From: CAZKUN01 sp964555935
Lineage (GTDB): Bacteria; Armatimonadota; Zipacnadia; Zipacnadales; VGFC01
DNA length: 64,000 bases
Direction of reading: 5' to 3'
Assembly: GCA_964555935.1 (NCBI GenBank)
Contig: CAZKUN010000001.1
Span: forward strand, 1-64,000
Positions 59,537 to 64,000 of this stretch are shown in pieces (position 1 is the first letter of the stretch; the number at the start of each line of letters is the position of its first letter). Under the pieces are notes generated by a model that searched no databases, was not told where the DNA came from, and saw only the letters and a program-made list of their open reading frames with translations. Made by a program: the position numbers and the translations under genes.

Positions 59537-61483
59537 ATGCATTCGAGACAACGCGTGGTGACGGCAACGGCCATGCTTCTGGCGCTCACCCTCGTCGCCG
59601 GCTGCAGCGACGAGGACATCGAGCGCACCATCGGCAAGCAGACGTCCGCTGCCATAGAATCATCGTACCACGTCGTCGACGACCCCCTGCTCGCCGATTA
59701 CATCAACACGATGGGTCACATCCTCGTTGGCCATTCGCGCCGCCAGGACATCCCGTACGACTTCAAGGTGCTTGAGACGGACATCGTCAATGCGGCCGCC
59801 GTGCCCTGGGGGTATGTCTACCTGACCACAGGGCTGCTGGAGTTTGTCGAGTCCGAAGACGAACTGTGGGCCATCACGGGGCACGAAATCGGCCACCAAG
59901 TCGGCCACGACTCCGTCAAAGCCGTCAAGGAGAGCATCCTCCTCTCGCTGGCAACGGTGATCATCGGCCGCGAGACGGCGCTCGGAGGCGACATCGCGGA
60001 GTTGGGCTTTGACATACTGCAACTGAAGCACAGCCGCGAGGCCGAATACGAAGCCGACGATCACGGCACGGAGGTCATGTTCGCCGCGGGGTATGACCCG
60101 GTCGCGCAGACCCGCTTCTTCGACCGACTCAAGTCCGAATTCGAGAAGCGCCGCCCATCCCGCCTGGAGACGCTGTTTCTGACGCACCCGCCGTCTGACG
60201 CGCGCATCAGGCGTCAGTTCGACAAGCCCGAACTCGCGCTAGACTCTGTCGATTCGCTCACGCAGATCGGCGCTGGCTACGCGCGGCGAGCACGATACGC
60301 CGAGGCGATCGCCAAGCTCTCCGCAGCCGCGGAAGCCGACCCGTCGGCCGTGCAGGCTCGATTGCTTCTGGCGAAGTGCCACATGGCACGTGGGGAGCGA
60401 GAGGATGCGGCGCGAGTCTACGCGGAGGCCGTGAAACTCGACCCCGCATCCCACGCGGCCCAGGCAGGCGTGGAGGCGGCCAAGCCCACTGCACCGTCCG
60501 AGCCCGACGTCAGCACAACACCTGATGCGGCGTCTGCCGCGCATGAGGAGATCGAGCGGGCCACCGGAGATGCCGAGGAATCGGGCGGACGGATCCTGGC
60601 TGCCGCGGCCGGACTCGATAAGGAACTCAAGCCCGCGACACGAGCGATGGAGCGTGGAGCCGACACTCTTGTGGGCGTCGGACAGCGCTCGGCGGGTGCG
60701 CCCGAGCCCGCGCGCCGACTGGCACTTGAGGCCGGCATCGCCATCACCCAGGCGGGCGAGTGCGTCTACGCGATCGAACGTATGGGCGCGGTCGGTATCG
60801 ATTCCGCGGACAGCCTCAAGCGGTCGCTCGCAAGAGCGCGCGACCTCGATGCCACGGAGCTATCCCCCGCCGAAGTCGAAATCCTGTCCCGATCGGCTCG
60901 TGAGGCGCGCCGCTGCGCAGTGGACCTGGACGCTGTGGTGGCGACACTCCCAAGTCTCGCTCGCACGGCCCGCAACGCAGGGCGCGTCGCGCAGACCGCC
61001 ACAGTGCGTCTCAGCAGCGCCATGACGCCCGTCTCGAGCATCACGGAACGCCAAATCGCGGTCGACACGATCAAGCTGTCGAACCAACGGGCATCGGAGG
61101 CTCGCGAGGACGCCCGGCGAGAGGCCGAGCGCGCGGTGCTGGCCAGGACCCGCTCACTGACTGTTGAGATCAACATCGGCGCGCTTGCGCTGGGCAAGAT
61201 CCGTGCAGAAGCCATCGACGACCTCGTCGCCTACTACACTCAGAGTGACCCGGCGACGGTCCAGGCCGTCCGCGTCGACAGCGGGCTTGGACACGGTGAG
61301 ACAGCGGTGATCCTCGCGGCGGCCAAGAGCTCGCAGAGGCCGCCTGAAACCGTCGTCGCGTCGTCAGGCGAGGGGATGGACATCGTGGACGCCGCGGAGA
61401 GCAGCGGCGGGCGACTACAGTACGTGAACATGTTCCTCAAGTTCATCGCCGACGCGCTGGCCCACGAGGCGGCGGCATCATAG
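59537..61483 (+). CDS. M48 family metalloprotease lipoprotein with TPR region
   Basis: 648 residues. Lipoprotein signal MLLALTLVAGCS with the lipid-bearing C23. M48 protease domain: HEIGH at 116-120, and the third zinc ligand in SREAEYEADDHG, as in BepA/LoiP-type periplasmic proteases. Residues about 245-320 look like TPR repeats (GAGYARRARYAEAIAKLSAAAEADP, ARVYAEAVKLDP). The last 320 residues are long, charged, Ala-rich helices without a recognised domain. In other diderms such enzymes monitor outer-membrane protein assembly. It appears monocistronic. Confidence 0.82.
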   Translation: MHSRQRVVTATAMLLALTLVAGCSDEDIERTIGKQTSAAIESSYHVVDDPLLADYINTMGHILVGHSRRQDIPYDFKVLETDIVNAAAVPWGYVYLTTGLLEFVESEDELWAITGHEIGHQVGHDSVKAVKESILLSLATVIIGRETALGGDIAELGFDILQLKHSREAEYEADDHGTEVMFAAGYDPVAQTRFFDRLKSEFEKRRPSRLETLFLTHPPSDARIRRQFDKPELALDSVDSLTQIGAGYARRARYAEAIAKLSAAAEADPSAVQARLLLAKCHMARGEREDAARVYAEAVKLDPASHAAQAGVEAAKPTAPSEPDVSTTPDAASAAHEEIERATGDAEESGGRILAAAAGLDKELKPATRAMERGADTLVGVGQRSAGAPEPARRLALEAGIAITQAGECVYAIERMGAVGIDSADSLKRSLARARDLDATELSPAEVEILSRSAREARRCAVDLDAVVATLPSLARTARNAGRVAQTATVRLSSAMTPVSSITERQIAVDTIKLSNQRASEAREDARREAERAVLARTRSLTVEINIGALALGKIRAEAIDDLVAYYTQSDPATVQAVRVDSGLGHGETAVILAAAKSSQRPPETVVASSGEGMDIVDAAESSGGRLQYVNMFLKFIADALAHEAAAS

Positions 61484-61515
61484 TCGACAGTGCTGGGGTT
61501 GAGGCGGGGGAGGGA

Positions 61516-62022
61516 CTACTCGACCTTGTTGCGAAACATCATGGCGTGTTTGATGCCCAGTTTCAGCTCACGCTGGGTCATCGTGCCACCGAGGAAGTCT
61601 GACTGCAGAATCTTGTTGAGTTCGGTGAGGACATCACGGTTGCACATGCCATCCTCGCACCAAGCGTCGATGGTCTCGTAGATCCGCACCATCCGACGCT
61701 CCGGGATCTGCTTCACTTCCTCGGCGATCATGTGCAGGGGTTCATCCGGAGTTGGCGAGACGCTCTTAGCGTTGCCATCGGCGGAAAGATACGAGAACTC
61801 TCGGTCTTCCCACGTGACGTTAATTTGGACGGTCGATCCACCTGGCGTTTCGTAGATGACGGCGACGTTCGTGTTCGAATCGTCCCCTTCATCCCACTCG
61901 GAATACTCATGGCGCAGGTTGCCATAGGCGATCCGACGCTCGCGGTCACGGGTGACCGAGCTGATGAACTTGTCGAGCCTCTCTTTGAATTCGACCAGGG
62001 GGTCAACGCCGCTCTGTGACAC
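61516..62022 (-). CDS. protein of unknown function
   Basis: 168 residues from GTG 62022, 6 bases after GGGGAGG (TTG 62025 is too close). No signal or membrane segment. The sequence is mixed alpha/beta (VEFKERLDKFISSVTRDRERRIAYGN, VAVIYETPGGSTVQINVTWEDREFSYL, VRIYETIDAWCEDGMCNRDVLTELNKIL), ending in helical, basic MTQRELKLGIKHAMMFRNKVE. I do not recognise the family. It is convergent with the M48 gene (32 bp) and divergent from the DUF4129 gene. Confidence 0.65.
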   Translation of the reverse strand: MSQSGVDPLVEFKERLDKFISSVTRDRERRIAYGNLRHEYSEWDEGDDSNTNVAVIYETPGGSTVQINVTWEDREFSYLSADGNAKSVSPTPDEPLHMIAEEVKQIPERRMVRIYETIDAWCEDGMCNRDVLTELNKILQSDFLGGTMTQRELKLGIKHAMMFRNKVE

Positions 62023-62140
62023 CAACTGCCTCCCCTTTTAAACAAGCGGGCCGCCCCTCCCTTGCGTCCATCGCGCAAAGCGTAGCGGGGCGCCCTGTGT
62101 CTGGTACTTTACCACATCCGGCATGTAGAGGCAAGATTTG

Positions 62141-62851
62141 GTGAGGGCCTGGCAGCACGCGTCTGTAGCGCTGGTTCTGGTCGGGCTGGCCGCTTCGATA
62201 GCGGCTCAGTCCACGCTGCCCGACGCCAACGGAGACGACAGCGCGCCTAATCCCAGAGCGCTGCGCCGCTCCGTGGACGACATCCTGGCCAAGCCAGCAT
62301 ATCGCGAAGCCCTGGCGCAAAAGGAGGAGTTTGACCTCCTGCGTTGGCTGCAAGAGCGGTGGTGGAGCCTGGGGGGCTTGCAGGATGCCAGCACGTTCGG
62401 ATTCTACACCGTGGTGATCGGCCTGTCCGTCGTCCTCGCGGCCCTCGTGGCCCACATCATCTACACCATAGCCCGGTCTCTCCGCAGACGACGAGGCCCG
62501 CCCATGGCCACCGTACCCGTGGTGGCCCAACGCGCGCTTGGGCCGGAGGAACTGATCGCCCAAGCCGACGATCTTGCCGGCCAAGGAGACTTCCGAGGCG
62601 CGATTCGGCACCTCTATCTCGCGTTGGTGCGTGCCCTTCAGATGAGGCGCATCCTGCCCCGAACGAAAACCCAGACCAACGGCGAGCACGTCCGACAGTT
62701 GGCCGCGCACCCGACGCTTCGCGACTTGGTCCGACCGTTCGCGAGCATGTTCGACGAGAAGTGGTACGGTGGCGGCGTCGCCACCGCGGACGATGTGGAT
62801 CAATGCCGGACGTGGCTCGGCGCCGCGCTAGTGGAGGTCGAAACCGAATGA
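62141..62851 (+). CDS. DUF4129-domain membrane protein
   Basis: 236 residues from GTG 62141 (TTG 62138 is an alternative). Signal-like N-terminus (VALVLVGLAASIAAQ), one membrane helix near 92-114 (GFYTVVIGLSVVLAALVAHIIYTI), and a cytoplasmic C-terminal DUF4129 domain (LIAQADDLAGQGDFRGAIRHLYLALVRALQ, ILPRTKTQTNGEHVRQL, FDEKWYGGG). DUF4129 proteins accompany DUF4350, MoxR ATPase and DUF58 genes in a common cluster of unclear function. It overlaps the next gene as ATGA. Confidence 0.82.
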   Translation: MRAWQHASVALVLVGLAASIAAQSTLPDANGDDSAPNPRALRRSVDDILAKPAYREALAQKEEFDLLRWLQERWWSLGGLQDASTFGFYTVVIGLSVVLAALVAHIIYTIARSLRRRRGPPMATVPVVAQRALGPEELIAQADDLAGQGDFRGAIRHLYLALVRALQMRRILPRTKTQTNGEHVRQLAAHPTLRDLVRPFASMFDEKWYGGGVATADDVDQCRTWLGAALVEVETE

Positions 62852-64000
62852 TCGCCCGCGCGCGCCGCCACTGGCTGGTCTTCGCGATATTCGGCGTCTT
62901 CCTGCTGATGTTCATCGTGCTGCTGCCGTTCATGGGCAACGACGACCTCACGAGAGACCACTCCACCAAGCGTCTCAACCGGTATGGCGCCACGGCGATC
63001 GCCGAACTCGTTACGCGCGTTGACCCACCACTCGAAGTCAAGCGCATCACGCACCCGCTGACAGACCTGTCGGACGTTGACGGGCTTCTGCTCATCATCG
63101 ATCCGGAGCGAGATTTCCGCCGCCGCGAGGTCAACGAGTTGCTCCGCTGGGTGAATGAAGGCGGAACGGCGATCATTGGACTGCAGTCGGCCCTCGACGA
63201 CCGATATGGCGCCCAGCGCGGGGGGATGGCGGCTCAAATAACCCTCACGCAGGCATTCGGGCTTGCGCTGAACACGGTGCCCAATACACTCGTCACGGGG
63301 CGGCCAGACTCGGACTCGCCACTCGCCGTGGGAGTGAAGCGAGTCGAAATCAGCACCGGTTCCGCCATCATCATCGCCAAGCCGCCTGACGCCGAGGATG
63401 AGATGCCGATGCCGTTCCTCGGCGACCTGCCACGCGTCCTGGCGCCGCAAGAACAGAGCGACCTCGTGCCTCACCTGCGGGCGTCGGGCCACGATATCAT
63501 GGTCTCTTTCCCCCACGGTGACGGCGAGGTCTTCATGACCTCCGATGTTGAGCTGTTCTCAAACGCGCTCATTGGGAATGAGGACAATGTGGTGTTCGTG
63601 GCCAATTTGCTCTGGAGCAACGCCCCGACAGGCACCGTCTACTTCGACGAGTACCATCACGGGTTCGGCGCAGGCTCCCGAAGCGCGAGCGATGTCGATC
63701 CAGCTCCGCTGAGCAGAGCATGGTGGGTCGCGGCCGCCGGTGTGGCCATCTTTCTCTGGGGCAAGGGCAAACGGTTCGGCGCGCCCCAGCGCATCTTCGA
63801 CCCCCGTCGCCGGACCGCGATGGAGCACGTTGAGGCGCTCGCCAACCTGTTCGACAAGGCGGGCGCTGATGTCTGGGCCCTGCGCAAGATCGAATCGGCG
63901 TTCCGCCATCGGATCGCGTCCATGGCAGGATTGCCGGCCACGGCGCCACTGGAGTCACTCGCGACGTCGGTCTCGCCCCTGCGCGACGCGCCTGACGCGG
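62848..64000 (+). CDS. DUF4350-domain protein, 5' part (runs off window)
   Basis: About 384 codons are open from ATG 62848 to the window end. An N-terminal membrane helix (LVFAIFGVFLLMFIVLLPFM) precedes the DUF4350 domain: STKRLNRYGATAIAELV, VDGLLLIIDPERDFRRREVNELLRWVNEGGTAII and the family mark YFDEYHHGFG. A second helix (AWWVAAAGVAIFLWG) follows, then a helical cytoplasmic part. It is coupled to the DUF4129 gene. Known clusters would continue with a MoxR-type ATPase and DUF58 protein, which cannot be seen here. Confidence 0.85.
   Translation, partial: MIARARRHWLVFAIFGVFLLMFIVLLPFMGNDDLTRDHSTKRLNRYGATAIAELVTRVDPPLEVKRITHPLTDLSDVDGLLLIIDPERDFRRREVNELLRWVNEGGTAIIGLQSALDDRYGAQRGGMAAQITLTQAFGLALNTVPNTLVTGRPDSDSPLAVGVKRVEISTGSAIIIAKPPDAEDEMPMPFLGDLPRVLAPQEQSDLVPHLRASGHDIMVSFPHGDGEVFMTSDVELFSNALIGNEDNVVFVANLLWSNAPTGTVYFDEYHHGFGAGSRSASDVDPAPLSRAWWVAAAGVAIFLWGKGKRFGAPQRIFDPRRRTAMEHVEALANLFDKAGADVWALRKIESAFRHRIASMAGLPATAPLESLATSVSPLRDAPDA

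Noticed and set aside
1..64000. CRISPR array, prophage, insertion sequence or rRNA
   Set aside because: No regular spaced repeats, transposase or phage genes, or rRNA segments were seen on reading through the window.

Overview
The window is GC-rich bacterial DNA from a draft assembly: three runs of ten N mark gaps at 9747-9756, 24121-24130 and 35050-35059. A lipid A gene cluster shows a diderm (Gram-negative type) cell. The gene set mixes a Wood-Ljungdahl acetyl-CoA synthase operon, an H-X9-DG type pseudopilin, ThuA, PmoA-like, Gfo/Idh and TIM-barrel sugar isomerase proteins, GH10 and a GH52-like glycosidase. This mix fits uncultured diderms of the Planctomycetes/Armatimonadota/Hydrogenedentota kind. 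The phylum cannot be fixed from this window. I see no insertion sequence, prophage or CRISPR array.

1-4.2 kb: two methyltransferases (minus strand), a GT4 glycosyltransferase, a Cys-rich small protein, tRNA-Gln(CTG) with its own promoter and terminator, and a diaminopentanoate-dehydrogenase-like oxidoreductase. 4.7-15.0 kb: a carbonyl-branch Wood-Ljungdahl operon in the order cooS, CooF-like polyferredoxin, acsB, acsC, acsV, acsD, acsE. Together these reduce CO2 to CO, move methyl groups from methyl-THF onto the corrinoid protein, reactivate that protein and build acetyl-CoA. Stem-loops lie in three of the gaps between these genes.

15.3-33.4 kb: a MurA-family enzyme, secreted or signalling proteins (PmoA-like, HD-GYP, a CehA/McbA-like pseudoenzyme, a DegT aminotransferase, a degenerate GGDEF protein, a GH52-like glycosidase, a DUF362 protein, a pseudopilin), and a Cys-rich PadR regulator next to a membrane-anchored protein. 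33.7-44.1 kb: trpF, a small unknown gene, then a tightly packed lipid A operon (fabZ, lpxA, lpxB, msbA, waaA, lpxK, an LpxL-type acyltransferase, GT4).

44.0-51.1 kb: rlmN, an ATP-dependent DNA ligase, two membrane proteins, cmk-plsC, a beta-propeller protein and a TRIC/UPF0126 membrane protein. 51.2-59.4 kb: a carbohydrate-related region (spore photoproduct lyase-like radical SAM protein, GH10 xylanase, sugar isomerase, Gfo/Idh oxidoreductase, L-rhamnose isomerase, ThuA) holding a toxin-antitoxin-like pair whose PIN toxin is frameshifted. 59.5-64 kb: an M48 lipoprotein protease, an unknown protein and the start of a DUF4129-DUF4350 pair that runs off the window.

No wholly new system is evident. 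The points most worth a second look are the CooF-ferredoxin fusion with an altered third cluster, the duplicated extracytoplasmic repeat in MsbA, the doubled fabZ start at an assembly gap, the CehA/McbA pseudoenzyme, a probable CTG start codon, and an 18-bp perfect palindrome upstream of thuA.
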